From: Vitis vinifera
Taxonomy: Eukaryota > Streptophyta > Magnoliopsida > Vitales > Vitaceae
Assembly (NCBI RefSeq): GCF_030704535.1
Contig: NC_081822.1
Location: forward strand, 1,622,001 to 1,686,000
Length of the DNA stretch: 64,000 nt
Direction of reading: 5' to 3'
Every line of letters starts with the position of its first letter. Positions within the stretch are counted from its first letter, which is position 1. The position numbers were made by a program, and so were the translations under genes. The notes under the pieces are model-generated. The model did not search any database and was not told the DNA's origin. It saw nothing but the letters and a program-made list of their open reading frames with translations. Shown piece by piece: positions 47,801 to 58,655 of this stretch.

Positions 47801-50800
47801 TGACCGCCTGAAACCTCTGAAATCTCTGCAATCCATGCATTTTGAAGCTGCAGGAGAATATAGGGAGAGGAAAGAAACTCTCAAAGGTGAGTCACCACAC
47901 AAACCATCCTGTCAGAACTTAACACTTCTTCTATTTTCCAACTCTAATCTGGTTCTAGTATGAGCAATCCAAAATCTATCAAATTGGTATCAAGATTTTT
48001 TTTTCATCATGTAACACGTGCACTTCTATGCTATCGTCATTCAAAAAATAATAGAAAAATAGAAAAATCATTAACAATAGGTAACTGTACAAAACACTTT
48101 TCCTTTAACAAATGGAAATTTTAGTTAATATTTTTCATAACCACGTTTCCATATTATGTTCTATGTTTTATTGTTTGCATCTAGCAAGCTCGTAATTTCC
48201 ATGTATTTCCAAAATTTAAGTTCATTTATATTCCATTTCAAAAACTTTCTATTTTTGGACCACAAGTCACCTCTAAAATGAGCATTGAACCATGTATTAC
48301 TAACTTTAAACAAAGTGACAACGCTAGTTACATTCGCATAGTGCTTGAAGCAGTTTTAAAGCAACTTTGAGCCATAATCAGAATTGTTCTAGTTTGTCTA
48401 GGTTTAGTGGAGGACGTATCTGAAGCATTCTAAGTTCATTCTCAAATATCAGTCTCAATGACCTACAAGGTCATAATGCATTGTGACATTGTAGATTGAA
48501 GGTGTATAACATTATTTTTGTTGACCTAGACTATGAACCTTTTATGAGCAAAATATTGCTCCAAAAGATTATTAAAAGATTTAATGAGTTATATTGCAAT
48601 AAAAGATTGTGATCCCTAGGGAAGTGTGTATTTGGTCAAAGGGAAAGAGGGTTTGGAAGTACATGTTTAGACATGTGGGGAACTTTGGAGAAAAGGGAGA
48701 GAGTCGGTGCTCTTGAAAACGAGAGAGGTTTATGGATTAGGTCTTTAGAAAGTCATCAAAGGCAAGAAGAATGACTTTTCTCCCACGACACGTATTTTAA
48801 GGGATGTCTATGGCTGAGGTAACCGAGTAGCAGATCATTTAGCCAAGCAATTAGTATCTTTCATAAAGGGCATTTTTACCCCAACCCCACACCCCCTAAA
48901 GCTGTGCAACATGGTTCTAGATTGTATTTAATTCTTTTACCTTATTAAGATGCATGTAGTGTTTTTTTTTTCTTGGGAGTGGTATAGACACGTTTCCTTT
49001 TGTATCATTTTTTAGTAAATCTTGGAAGGAATTATCACCTATCTTCATACTTACTAATTTTGATGCAATGAATTTGTTTTTGAAAGAAAAAAATGGTTCT
49101 AGAGGTTTAGGTTTTGGTTTCACATATGGTGAAGAGAGCTCCCATTGAGAGTTTTTTTTTTTTTTTTTTTTTGGTTTTTTTCCTTTTATTAGAATTGTTC
49201 TCACAAGAATGCTATGATCACAGATTTATAGGCTGAGAAGAGGGTGGAAAGGGCCATTGAAACCCTTATTTTTTGTAGAGTTCTCAAGTCCGGAAGCTAA
49301 AGGCAATGGAGTGTTCCACAAAAGCATTTAGGTAGAGATAGTGAATAAGGAGGATAGGTTAATGTAGAGTTGTACTAAAAATGGTTGTTTTTTCTATTAA
49401 ATCATTTTATATCTTTATCTCCGAGTGGCTCAAGGTCCTTTTCTCCGAAGAAAATGTAGAGCTTATAGCATTGCTAATGACTAGTTCTTTACTTAACTAG
49501 AATATTTTGATGCCTAACCAGCTTATGAGGAGAGGTTGGCTCCTAATCAATGAATAGATGTTATTTGTGCAAGTGCAAGTGCACGGAGTCAACCAACTAT
49601 ATTCATTGAAGGTTTTCGATATATTATTGTTCAAAATTGTATGGGTGCTTTCAAGAATGATTTAAGGATTTTTTACTTAGTCAGCATAGTCACTCTGGGG
49701 ATAGGTGATGCTGAAAAGAATGGGAGATGACCCCTTGTTTTTGTTTTGGAGCATGTAGAAAGAAAAATGAAAGGATGTTTGATGATAATAAGAGCTTTGC
49801 TCAAACTTTGAAAAAGTCTCCCAAAAAATCTTTGTTTGTACTATAATGGATTCTTTGGTGATGGAGAATCTCACTTTTCTAGAGTTCATTGATTGATTGG
49901 GGAAAGTATAGGCTTACAACTTAGGCATGCTAGGTTAAGGTCCTTTTATCGGGTGCCAAACAATAAAAAGGGAAGAAAATCTTTGCATCCAAGTATCTAA
50001 TCTTATAGATGTTCTAGAATTCATTGATTGTTTGGGGAATGCACAAGCTATAGCTTGGTGATAAGCTATCGTCAGGGCCTCAGGCCTGTCCCAAGCTATA
50101 GCCTATGCTTTCCCGAACCAATCAATGAACTCTAAAATATATATGTAAGGTTAGATACTTGGATGCAAAGATTCTCTTCCCTCCATTTCTCTATGTAGTC
50201 ATTACACTATAAAATTACTTATTTAACCTTATGGTGGACCTCCTTGCAAAACAATAAAATTAAAATATATTTAAAATATTATCAATGAGAAATTTTTATT
50301 TTTCACACGATTTTCAATGACATTCTTTATTCAACCTCCATGTAAATGAAGATCTCAATTATTGCATAATAATTTCAAAATTTTTGTTTGTTGATTTTAT
50401 AATTTTATATTAAGAATAAAATTAATAGTACACACGTTTATGCACAATACCATGATACTAAAACTTGGAAAGTTAACTTAACTTGACCAAGTGGACTCAA
50501 TTGAACTGTGAATATGGTTAGAGTGTTTTCCTTCAATTGTCCTAGACCAAACACGCTTGTTCTACCTACAAGGACAACCCTCCTCCCCCTATGTTTCTAA
50601 AAGTTTCACAAACTTGTTATAGTTGATAACTTACTAAATGGATTTGTCAAATGTTTTCAACCTAGACCTAAATAGAACAATGCCATGAAATTCTCACAAG
50701 CAAGACCATTTCCATGAGTTTTTTTTTTCTTTTTGGGAAATGAAAATGAGCAATTTAGAGACTAATATGATTAAAATTAGAAAGAAAAATAAACAAAAAG

Positions 50801-53800
50801 TGCATCACCTTTTTCTTTATAGTTAATTTAATTTTAAAACCTAAGAGCTTAAGAAATTGAGCATCAGGTGTATATCAAGCTAAAATTGGCCAAAATTAAA
50901 ATTTTGAGGATATAAAATTCACTTAAGATTGAAAAGAGAACTTCAAATATCAAATCTAGTCAATAAATGTTTAACAATTTCATTTCTAATAGGAATTTAT
51001 ATTTGGCCTCATGAAAAACATTATTCAACTAATTCAATGTCCAAATTTTCAAGTAGGTATTCACACTATTAAAGTCAAAACAATTACTTGTACATTTCAA
51101 AACATATACCCTGTTACCCACAACAACCCCCCATTCCAAAAGGAAAAGGGTTTCTTTTTAGGGGCCCACTCTCATTCAAAGGGACTTAAAATCAAAATCA
51201 CCTATTCACTAAGATGCATATAAATGTAAGGGCATGGACTTTCCAATACCTAATATAGAATGGGTCATCCACCAATAAATATAAGATTCAATGGCTAATT
51301 AAAAACTTTAAGATATTGCTTTTCCTGCTCAAAATCTTTGAGGTTTGGATGGAAATAACTCCATTTTCTCAAGTAGTTCAATAGTTTCAACGTGCGAAGC
51401 ATGATGAGGAAAACCACCAAGTTGGTGAATGTGACTCTAAGGCCTTGAGGTTCATGAGAATAAGTAATGTGAATAGATTATCCATGCTTAGAATAGAGAA
51501 ATCTAGGAATCAATTATTCTCATTTTGGTACTTGGAAACAATATAAATCAAAGTTATAAGACAGTTTACCCTAAGGTGCAGCTTAGCAATAGTACCCTCT
51601 CACAATGAACTAGAGGTGGCAATGAACCAAAGGTCCAAAGTTTGAGTCTTCCCCATATTTAAGTAGTGTAGAATAGAGGGGCAAGCCCATATTGTCCCAA
51701 GTATGCTTTGCAAGCAAGTAGAATGTCCTGATTTCCATTCCTACACAAACTAAATACTAAAATGGGAATGAAAAATATTCAAATTAAACCCACACAAAAT
51801 TTCAAATAATATTCTTCAAATTAATACACATACATATGTATGGTATACAACAAACTTTCAAAAAATCATAGAAAGAAAAATATCATATTATAATAAAATC
51901 ATAACATTTACAAAGTCTATTTATTAAAAAATCTTTAATTTTAAAAAATCAACCACCATTGTAATAACTAATACTCAAAATATGTATAAAATTATAAAAT
52001 AAGAACATTATAATATCCATAATAAATCAAAGAAAATCAACTCTTATTTTGAGTTTGAAATGCCTATATTTTGGAAAAGGAAAAAGTGAAAAAACAAAGA
52101 ATAAAAATAGAGTTTCTGCCTACATATATACACATGCACATATATTTTAGAAAACTTGTAGAATAGACTATCCAACAAAGGTTAAAAACCTAGGATTTTA
52201 GAGATTATTATTCATTTCACAAACATTTAAACCTGTTTTATCAAAATAGTAACAACAACAACAATGATAATATTGTTATTTTATAGACAAACAAAAATAT
52301 ATTACTAGTGCCTAACAAAAAATGACATACTAAGATGCACGATAGTATATAAAGGTTGTCAAATGACATAGAAAAAGACGAGATAAAAAATCACTCCCTT
52401 ATCAAGCAATACAAAACCACTCAATTAAATTAATATATACATCAAATCCTCATCTATAAACATCCTAGCCTAGAGTAAAAAAAAAACACAAAAATGAATT
52501 TTTGGTAGCTTGATTCAATATTTTCAAATTTCAAACAATATGTAATTTCTTTTCTTTCAAATGGTCCAAAATAAGTACTATATATCAGTCTTCCACTTTT
52601 TTTTCCGTTTTTTCACCACAAATAGGCCCTTGCTAACTTAGAAGGACTTTTGTATCCATAACAGGCAACATCCACTCCATGTAAAACAAAGAAAAAATCA
52701 AATAGCACCTCTGATACTTGACCCTTCAATATCACCGATCATACCCGTGTCAACACAACATGAAATGAGTGAGTATGGGATTTTTGTCAAATACTCCTAT
52801 TTTATTTTGGGTATGGCTATTTGATTTTTTCAAACAAATTTTTTGGTATTTTGATTAAACATTTCCAAATTATCAAACAATAAGTATTTTTTTCCTTTCA
52901 AATGGTCCAAAATAAGCATAATATATCAGCTTCCACACATTTTTCTCTTTCTTCGTGACAAAAAGGCCCTTGCTAACTTAGAAGGGCCTCTGTAACCATA
53001 TAAGGCAACATCTACTCCATATAAAACAAAGAAAAAAAATAAATGGCACCTATGATACTCGGATCCTTCAATTTCACCAACGTACCTGTGTTAATACAAC
53101 ATGACATGAATGTAGGCATGGGATCATTGTTGAATACTCATTTATTTTGTCATTGATATATTTTTATTCTTTCAACTTTCTTAGTAATAGTTACATTAGA
53201 GAAAAAGTAAAGTTAGCTAAAAAGTGATTTTTTTAAAGAATATATACAAATAAGAGGGAAAAAATTAGAGAAAAATATGAGAGTTTTTAAAAAGAATATC
53301 TTTACTTCCAATTTATTTTTAATTGATTTTTCTCTTATCATGTCGTGTCCTAGTACCCGTCACCGTTTTTTTATCTTTTTTAGTCAAGTCCTTATATCCT
53401 AAAATTTGAGTTGTGAAGGATTCAACGCTTAAGACATATTACCGCATTTGACACTCATACCCAAACACATGCAACATAGAAACGACAAACTGTCCATCTT
53501 TTAGCACAATGAAAGAAGATATGATCAGCTAATTGTTTTCTCACTCACTCTTCCAAAGATAACATTTATGACGATGATGATAACGTTTATTCTAAAAAAA
53601 TATCAAATTGAGATTCCTTTAAGATATTGGAGAAAAGGTTGAAAGTCTACTAAAATTCATCAAATTCTTTCAATAATAGATGGTTGTTTACAAATTTTTT
53701 TATTATTTCACATTCTTATATTTCATAATATCAAATTTTTAATATAATTGTATTTATAAATAGATGTGATGATGATTGAATTTACTTAGGAAAGATAAAG

Positions 53801-56186
53801 TTGCATTTCATATTATTCATTGATTTTATCTTCTTCAAAGATGGCATTGGAATTAATTTACCTTATAAAGAGATGAAGTTGTAATTAATTTTGTATGTTC
53901 TTCTAATTTGAGAAAATACGCTCATCATTTTAAATTTATATAAAAGTATTACCTAGCAAGGGTTTTCACAAAACCCATGTCCTAGATGGGTTTCTAACCC
54001 AGCTATTTTATGGGACTCTAAACCCATTAGATCTCCAAAACAAATGAATGACCAAGCCTTGGAGTAGGCAGAATGTGATGGAATACCATCCCCAAGACTC
54101 CATCCTTGAATCAAACATCACCTTGAGTCCTTCCATCCAAAATTACCTCTTAATCTAGACAATCGCGCAGAATAGGATCTTAAGCATTGAAAAGCTTAAT
54201 ATAAGACAGTTAGGGAATCCAGACTGGAAACTACTAGCTTCAGCTCTGATTATTCACCAGATGACTTCCTTCTCCATTGCCAATTTGAGCATGAAAACTC
54301 AACCCCTTGTTTGTGCATACTTTGTGGTTTCTTAATTGTTTCCAGATTCTCACTCCGACCTTCGTTCAGATTGGCACATTAAGGCTTTTGGTCCTAACAA
54401 TAAGATGCTAAGAAAGCTAACTCCTTTCCATGAAAGGGAATTTGCATAAAAAAAGAAAAAAGAAAAAAAAAAGATCTAAATTGTTCACTGTCAAGAAAAA
54501 AGGCTAGGCTGTTATTTCTGGAGTGGGTTGGTAATTTTCAGGGGTGATAAAAGTAGGTTAGGCATTATATTTAAATATTCAATTGTCTCAGGTTGTTTGT
54601 GAGCTCATTTCAGGCTTGCAGTTTGTTTTGGGTCCCATCTACCTTTGTTAACTTGTTTAAATTTCAGGGTTTCCTCGTCTCCCCTCACCCTTATTTAATC
54701 TAATTAATAAAATTGCTACTTAGGAAAAATCAGTTTCTATTTCTTAGTTATACAGAACCACCATTTAGTGAGAAGCTATTTTCTAATTCTCAAAAACTAA
54801 AATTTCCTACTAAAGATATGCCACAAAATGAACCTAAGCCACTCTCAAAACATTTGTGCATGAACAGTACCCCAATTTAAGAATTCAATATAATGGGTGC
54901 ACAGCACCAATCTGAATGGCAAGCTTATGGTGCATTTTGTAATTCCTCCATCCTTAACTGCTCTTTGTGGCTGAATGCATTTCTGGAAAACAGGCCTTCC
55001 ACAGCTCACACATATCAACATCACAACTGTGGACCAATCAATGAACCTCCAGAGCACTTGATTTTGGAATATCGCAGCCCCCAAACAAAAAATGAAATGG
55101 AAAGGAAAACTACAAAAAAGGACAACTATCACAAGTACAGCAGTTTGTTGCTGGACCACTCAGTGAATGTTAAAATACAACTCACAGTAAATTGTACAGG
55201 CTAACAGATTGATACACTTGGAGAGGGGGAGAGAGAGAGAGAACTTGCTTTCCAACAAGGGAAGTAGGTTTCAGGCCTTTCTAGTTTTGAACAATGCACA
55301 CATTTTTCCTCAATTGAAAGAATATAATATCATATCAGATTATATAGTGTGTTAAACAAGACTAAGTACAATACTGTCCTATTAACAAAAAGTACAGCAT
55401 ACCTGTGCTATAGATGTAAAGCACTCTAGCAGTGGAAAGAGGTCTTTGTCTGAATTGGAAACTAGCTGCCACTTTGCAATTAATGGAGGCATCAGAATAT
55501 CAAGGTATCTGGACTGTGTATAGAATCAAAAGATGGGCGTTAGTAGCTTGTGTCCTGATCGTGAAGAACAAAAACACCAAGCATTCTGTCCCCCTCTGAT
55601 TTCCACATCAAGGAGCACCAAAGGAAAGAAAAACAAACACCAACTCATGCCCAAAAATAAGAAGGCTTACCTGATTCAGTTCTCCTCCAACAGCATCTGC
55701 TAAAGTGCCTATAGCATCATATAAAATTCGGAGGTTCCTTTTCTAAATATGAGCATACAAAGTTCAATTAGGGAATATAAAATACTAAATGATCATAACA
55801 TGGTATCATCAGGAAAACAAATGATTCAAAATATACTAGTCAATTGGACCTTTCCAAGTCTATTGGAAATCAAGAAAATACTAATAGGACTGAAAAAAAA
55901 ACCTGATATCTCCCAAAAGCACATAAAAGGTGTTGTAAAATGATTGCTACATGTGGTGTCAACTCTTCTGCAGCCTCCTGCCATCATTAAGGAACCTATG
56001 AATTCTACATTGGTATGAATCATATTTCTTATGATTGAAGAGTACTGAAACAGGAGAAACCTCTTCAAGAGTAGCAAAAGCTGAACATGCAGCTTCTTGT
56101 ACCCTCTTGTTAGTGTCTAAGACTCTTTGTAGAAGACCCACGAGGACCCGGTTGAACTGATCATAGCCTTTTTGATGACCAACACC
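35856..56186 (-). CDS. TRN1: Transportin-1 (karyopherin beta-2), C-terminal half; 5' end off the window
   Basis: Nuclear import receptor that carries PY-NLS cargoes such as RNA-binding proteins through nuclear pores and releases them on Ran-GTP. 14 exons, all GT-AG: 56186-56061, 55977-55903, 55742-55672 (borders within 1 bp), 55513-55403, 46234-46145, 44501-44394, 43247-43146, 43058-42996, 40192-40118, 39164-39093, 39013-38889, 36668-36617, 36533-36465, 36379-36320, 35939-35856. Exons encode HEAT helices: [110 protein letters not shown], and the C-terminus [15 protein letters not shown]. About 427 residues, near half of the roughly 890 in Arabidopsis TRN1. No lesion seen. The 15 listed segments include every exon I found. 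The next upstream exon must lie beyond 64000, across more than 7.8 kb of intron filled with nested elements. Confidence 0.92.
37029..37750. mobile_element. Complete non-autonomous hAT-like element, 706 bp, with 8-bp duplication
   Basis: Element at 37037-37742 starts CAGTGTTGTCAAAAGC and ends GCCTTTGATAACACTG, imperfect terminal inverted repeats, flanked on both sides by GAAATAAT (37029-37036 and 37743-37750). An 8-bp duplication and a CAGTG-like end fit the hAT superfamily. Subterminal regions are full of AGGCGAT/ATCGCCT words on both strands, perhaps transposase contact sites. No coding capacity. It sits in the transportin intron 36669-38888. Confidence 0.88.
40398..40462. repeat. Short tandem duplication after a (CT)n run
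   Basis: TCTTTTTCATGGAATAGATA and AAAAGACT recur about 34 bp later, just right of a CT dinucleotide run (40373-40392). Confidence 0.7.
40480..41215 (+). repeat. Degenerate LTR remnant in a transportin intron
   Basis: It shares the late motif order of the remnant at 25417-26700: TTGAAGGTTTGGTTTGAAG, TAGTGGAGCCCTCACTC, GGCGGGTTTGCCAAACCAC, TATAAAAAGAGTTT, then TCAATTCACCCTCCCTCC. Such ends are typical of long plant copia LTRs. The left border is uncertain. Confidence 0.4.
41289..41900 (+). mobile_element. LINE RNase H and 3' end remnant
   Basis: The open segment 41289-41483 resembles the RNase H-like domain found at the end of some plant LINE polymerases: [20 protein letters not shown] with the catalytic-type 'FDG' start, then [20 protein letters not shown]. 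Further + strand sequence to about 41690 may contain the end of that domain (TAGCCAAATAATGAGC), then a (TA)n run at 41741-41762 and a T-rich 3' UTR-like region. Broken by stops. Confidence 0.55.
41900..42990. other. Transportin intron, AT-rich, nothing recognised
   Basis: Repeated AAAC/TTAGAAA words, a T-run at 42965-42978 in the minus-strand gene's polypyrimidine-opposite orientation. No element recognised. Confidence 0.35.
43397..44317. repeat. Near-perfect tandem triplication, 306-bp unit
   Basis: GCAGGAACTGCGGATGCC begins units at 43397, 43703 and 44009, so the period is exactly 306 bp; the array ends at about 44317. Only a few substitutions separate units (ATGGGAGATG versus ATAGGAGATG; CTAATGTTTT versus CTAATGCTTT). 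Each unit also contains an internal near-duplicate (ATTACAGAACATGGGAGATG / ATTACAGAATATGGGTGATG). It fills most of the intron 43248-44393 and avoids both exons. Confidence 0.93.
45520..45770 (+). mobile_element. Candidate tRNA-derived SINE
   Basis: TAGCTTAGTGGTAAAGG (about 45532-45548) fits a Pol III A box and AGGTTCAAATCCC (about 45571-45583) fits a B box, with spacing of about 35-40 bp. The following TTTGGTATC, TTTTTAGAGG sequence looks like a SINE body. No cloverleaf can be formed by eye, so not a tRNA gene. Ends and target duplication not defined. Confidence 0.45.
47000..47800 (-). mobile_element. LINE remnant (reverse transcriptase zinc-binding region)
   Basis: On the minus strand around 47500-47580 the words [21 protein letters not shown] and RTG occur in order, matching the zf-RVT domain at the end of plant LINE polymerases (compare VAFFAWEATWEKILTLDRLQ at 58400). 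Multiple stops and frameshifts follow toward lower coordinates. Edges not determined. Confidence 0.5.
48640..49010 (+). mobile_element. LINE RNase H end remnant
   Basis: Near 48810-48850 the + strand reads [13 protein letters not shown] with a stop just before it; 'VADxLAKQ' is the usual end of the plant LINE RNase H domain. Upstream segments are too eroded to read, and a T-rich stretch follows. Confidence 0.4.
49879..50175. repeat. Large imperfect hairpin with a third partial copy
   Basis: The left arm at 49978-50057 (AATCTTTGCATCCAAGTATC...ATTCATTGATTGTTTGGGGA...CAAGCTATAGCTTGG) pairs with the right arm at 50089-50172 (CCAAGCTATAGCC...CCAATCAATGAACT...GATACTTGGATGCAAAGATT), with about 31 bp of loop. 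A third partial copy in the left-arm orientation lies at 49879-49923 (AGAGTTCATTGATTGATTGG). Confidence 0.8.
50180..51550. other. Transportin intron, AT-rich, nothing recognised
   Basis: No coding homology or repeat pair found; short open frames only. Confidence 0.35.
51560..51740 (+). mobile_element. Possible SINE fragment
   Basis: GTGCAGCTTAGCAATAGTAC followed about 80 bp later by GTCCAAAGTTTGAGTCTTCC resembles A-box and B-box modules, but spacing is too wide for a clean tRNA-like head. Low confidence. Confidence 0.25.
52498..53160. repeat. Two-copy direct repeat, 341-bp period
   Basis: AATGGTCCAAAATAAG starts at 52560 and again at 52901. The copies also share TTTTTGGTA...TTGATT at their start, GGCCCTTGCTAACTTAGAAG, GGCAACATC, CAACATGA and the end TTTATTTTG. 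They are diverged (roughly 80% by eye) with small gaps. Copy one is about 52498-52838, copy two about 52839-53160. Confidence 0.85.
53161..55402. other. Remainder of the 9.2-kb transportin intron
   Basis: AT-rich with a mixed-composition block at 53940-54720 that may be old retroelement sequence. Opposing open frames at 54845-55204 share bases and show no homology I know. Confidence 0.35.
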
Positions 56187-57110
56187 CTGAAAAGGCATGA
56201 AACAAATTCCAAGATCTTTGATGAACAATTTATGGAACAGTGGTTAGATGGGAAAATGAGTTCTAAACAACTCCATGAAAAGAAATGAACTGCAATATAT
56301 GATTAAACTTCAACTACAGCTTCTCTTTTTCTTTTATGTGAGAAAGGCCAAGATACAAATTGAAATAGCATATACTGGAAGCAAGATGTAGACGAAAGTA
56401 GTTGAGTGCTAGTTCAGGCTCCAGATAATAATATATCTCACTGGATGTATCTCACTTCATCCAGTTCATGTCTTTAACTTGAAAATAGCTAATAACACAG
56501 AGAGGATATTTTAGAAAAAAAAAAGTGAAAAGAAAAGAAGCAGAGGGAGAAGACAACAGAAAACCACCCATGTTTGAGATCAATTAGGAACAAATGGAAT
56601 TCTTTCTAAGATATAGAAGTTATAACTCCTTAGAACCATGTACCAATGTTAATTCCTACTTAAGTAAATCCATGTTCTTCTATAGATGTATTCATAAACG
56701 CGTGAATTCTACCTCAAGATCAAAAGTACCAACCCTAAAACAACAATATAAAATAGAACAACTTGTTCAGGAAAGGTTTTAATGTTGAAGACTATTACAG
56801 CTGTATATCCTCCACGGCTGTATATTACATCTGTAATACATAATTTTGTGTGTATAATAGTGTATGTATATATATATTATCAAAAACAAATGTATGTATT
56901 AATTGAGAATAAACAAAACATGAGAAGGATGAGAAATCCTTCCTATGATTTACAAACCTCATCAAAAAGATCTAAGTAAACCTCCACTATACAAGGAGGG
57001 CTATATAAAGGTACAAAAAGCCTACACAGGTATAACAACTCCTCACCCTATAGACCCAACCCTAGTGTGTACATATTAAAAGTCAACTAAGTTGAATTAC
57101 ATTTAACAGA
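56187..57110. other. Transportin intron, no exon seen
   Basis: I searched this stretch for the transportin exon that should precede [11 protein letters not shown] and did not find it. A-run at 56514-56524 and a short (TA)n at about 56866-56878. Confidence 0.5.
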
Positions 57111-57910
57111 TAAAGATTAAAAATGTTTGTACGGTAAGCCCAAAAAGAAACATAGAAATGAAGCAAATCCCACATCATCTTTGGTGTCTTCCAAGTGTCC
57201 TTGAAAATCCTAGCATTCCTCTCTCTCCACACAATCTACAACAAAGTTGTGGATCTGAGATCCTGCTTGTTTGACTCTTTTTTAGCACTAGAGCAATGAA
57301 GGTAGCATTCATGCTTTGCTTAATAATCCCATTATTGTGAAACTCAAAGAACACTCTTAAAAGATCAGCTTTAATCGTCTCCCAACACTCTTGATAAAAT
57401 CCAATGGTGAAACCATTTAGCCCAAGGGTCTTTTCCTTGTTTAAATGCAACATAGCATTGTGAATCTCTTCTTCCGAAAAAAAATGATCCAACCACTCGA
57501 CACTATCTGCTGAAATAGGAGACCAATCCAAATCTTCAATCCTCCAAGAACCACCTGAAGGCTTGGAGAATAACTTCCCAAAATAATGCTTAATCTCCTT
57601 TAAAATGCTTTCAATGTTATCTAAGACTACCCCATCTTTAGACACCAAAGACTTAATGAACTTCCTATTCCACCTACTATTGGCCACCTTATGAAAAAAT
57701 TTAGAATTACAATCCTCTTCTCTTATCCATTTGACCCTAGTTTTTTTACCTCTAAAACACCTCTTCCTTTAGCAACGCCTCTTCCAATTCTCCCTTCCTT
57801 AAAGTCTTCCTTGCTGCTAGTTCAAGAGTAAAAATCCTTTTTTGTTCCTTCTCATCCAAACCCACAATGCCCAAACAAATATTTTTCTTTTAAGTCTCCA
57901 AAAGACACTT
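57110..57910 (-). mobile_element. LINE A: internally deleted LINE
   Basis: On the minus strand 57900-57240 encodes the linker and start of the reverse transcriptase of an L1-type LINE: KVANSRWNRKFIKSLVSKDG, DLDWSPISADSVEWLDHFFS, EEEIHNAMLHLNKEKTLGLN, ending KKSQTSRISDP. The next bases jump to the extreme C-terminus (VERERNARIFKDTWKTPKMM). The catalytic domains between are missing, so the copy was internally deleted. Its upstream part is interrupted at 57911 by LINE B. Confidence 0.8.
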
Positions 57911-58475
57911 TTTTTTTTTTTTTTTTTGATAAATGAGCACAAAATATATTAAAGGGCGAAAAGCCACATAGCATACAGGTAGTATACATAGCAACCTAAA
58001 AACAAAAAACACATGAACAATCAACCTCACCAGCCCTTAAGGAGCCGCTAGCCACTCCAAAAAGCCTAAAAGCGAAGATGACTCATCTCCCATATACACC
58101 CTAGCCCAACTCCACAAATTACGTACAAAAGAATTTTTGAGTTTTTGTCTAGCTAAAGAGCCCCCCCTAAAAAGCTAATCTATTTCTTTCCTTCCATACC
58201 ATCCAAAAAATACACAACGGGATGGAGTTCCAAATCTTTTTCCTCTTTTTTCCCACAAAAGGGCCCCTCCAACTAAATAACACTTCTTTGACTGTCTCTG
58301 GGAACACCCACTGAGCCCCAAACAAGGCAAGGATTTTCCTCTTCACAGCCACACAAAAGCAACGATCAGGGAGGTGCCACCCCCGTTTTTGGAGCCTATC
58401 CAAAGTGAGGATCTTCTCCCACGTGGCCTCCCAAGCAAAAAAAGCAACTTTAGTTGGAACCTTATCCACCCAAAT

Positions 58476-58480
58476 GCTCT
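58476..58480. repeat. Target-site duplication (left), GCTCT
   Basis: Identical to 63354-63358. Confidence 0.9.
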
Positions 58481-58642
58481 TGTTGAATATAATGTATTTA
58501 TAGTATATTATCTTTCCTTGTTAATATAGGTCACATGTATGGTAGTTAGGACTTCTAGCCTTGTATATATATATCTCTCAATTGTAAGTAAAAAACATAT
58601 GAATGAGAATTAAGATTTTTCTCATTTTTCTCTCTTTTAACA
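58481..58642 (+). repeat. 5' LTR of the copia element
   Basis: TGTTGAATAT...TTTTAACA, 162 bp. It contains a TATATATATATC stretch likely to act as a TATA region. Three substitutions from the 3' LTR by eye. Confidence 0.95.
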
Positions 58643-58655
58643 TGGTATTAGAGCC
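58643..58655 (+). other. Primer-binding site (initiator Met tRNA type)
   Basis: TGGTATTAGAGCC directly after the 5' LTR, one base off the usual TGGTATCAGAGCC. Confidence 0.85.

Noticed and set aside
54845..55204. Overlapping open frames on both strands, one with a PVFQKCI-like stretch recalling transportin
   Set aside because: The true transportin exon with PVFQRCI is at 46145-46234; the rest of this frame does not match and lacks fitting splice sites.
55672..55742. Apparent 1-bp irregularity in a transportin exon length
   Set aside because: My hand count of borders is accurate only to about one base here; flanking exons keep the frame, so I do not claim a frameshift.
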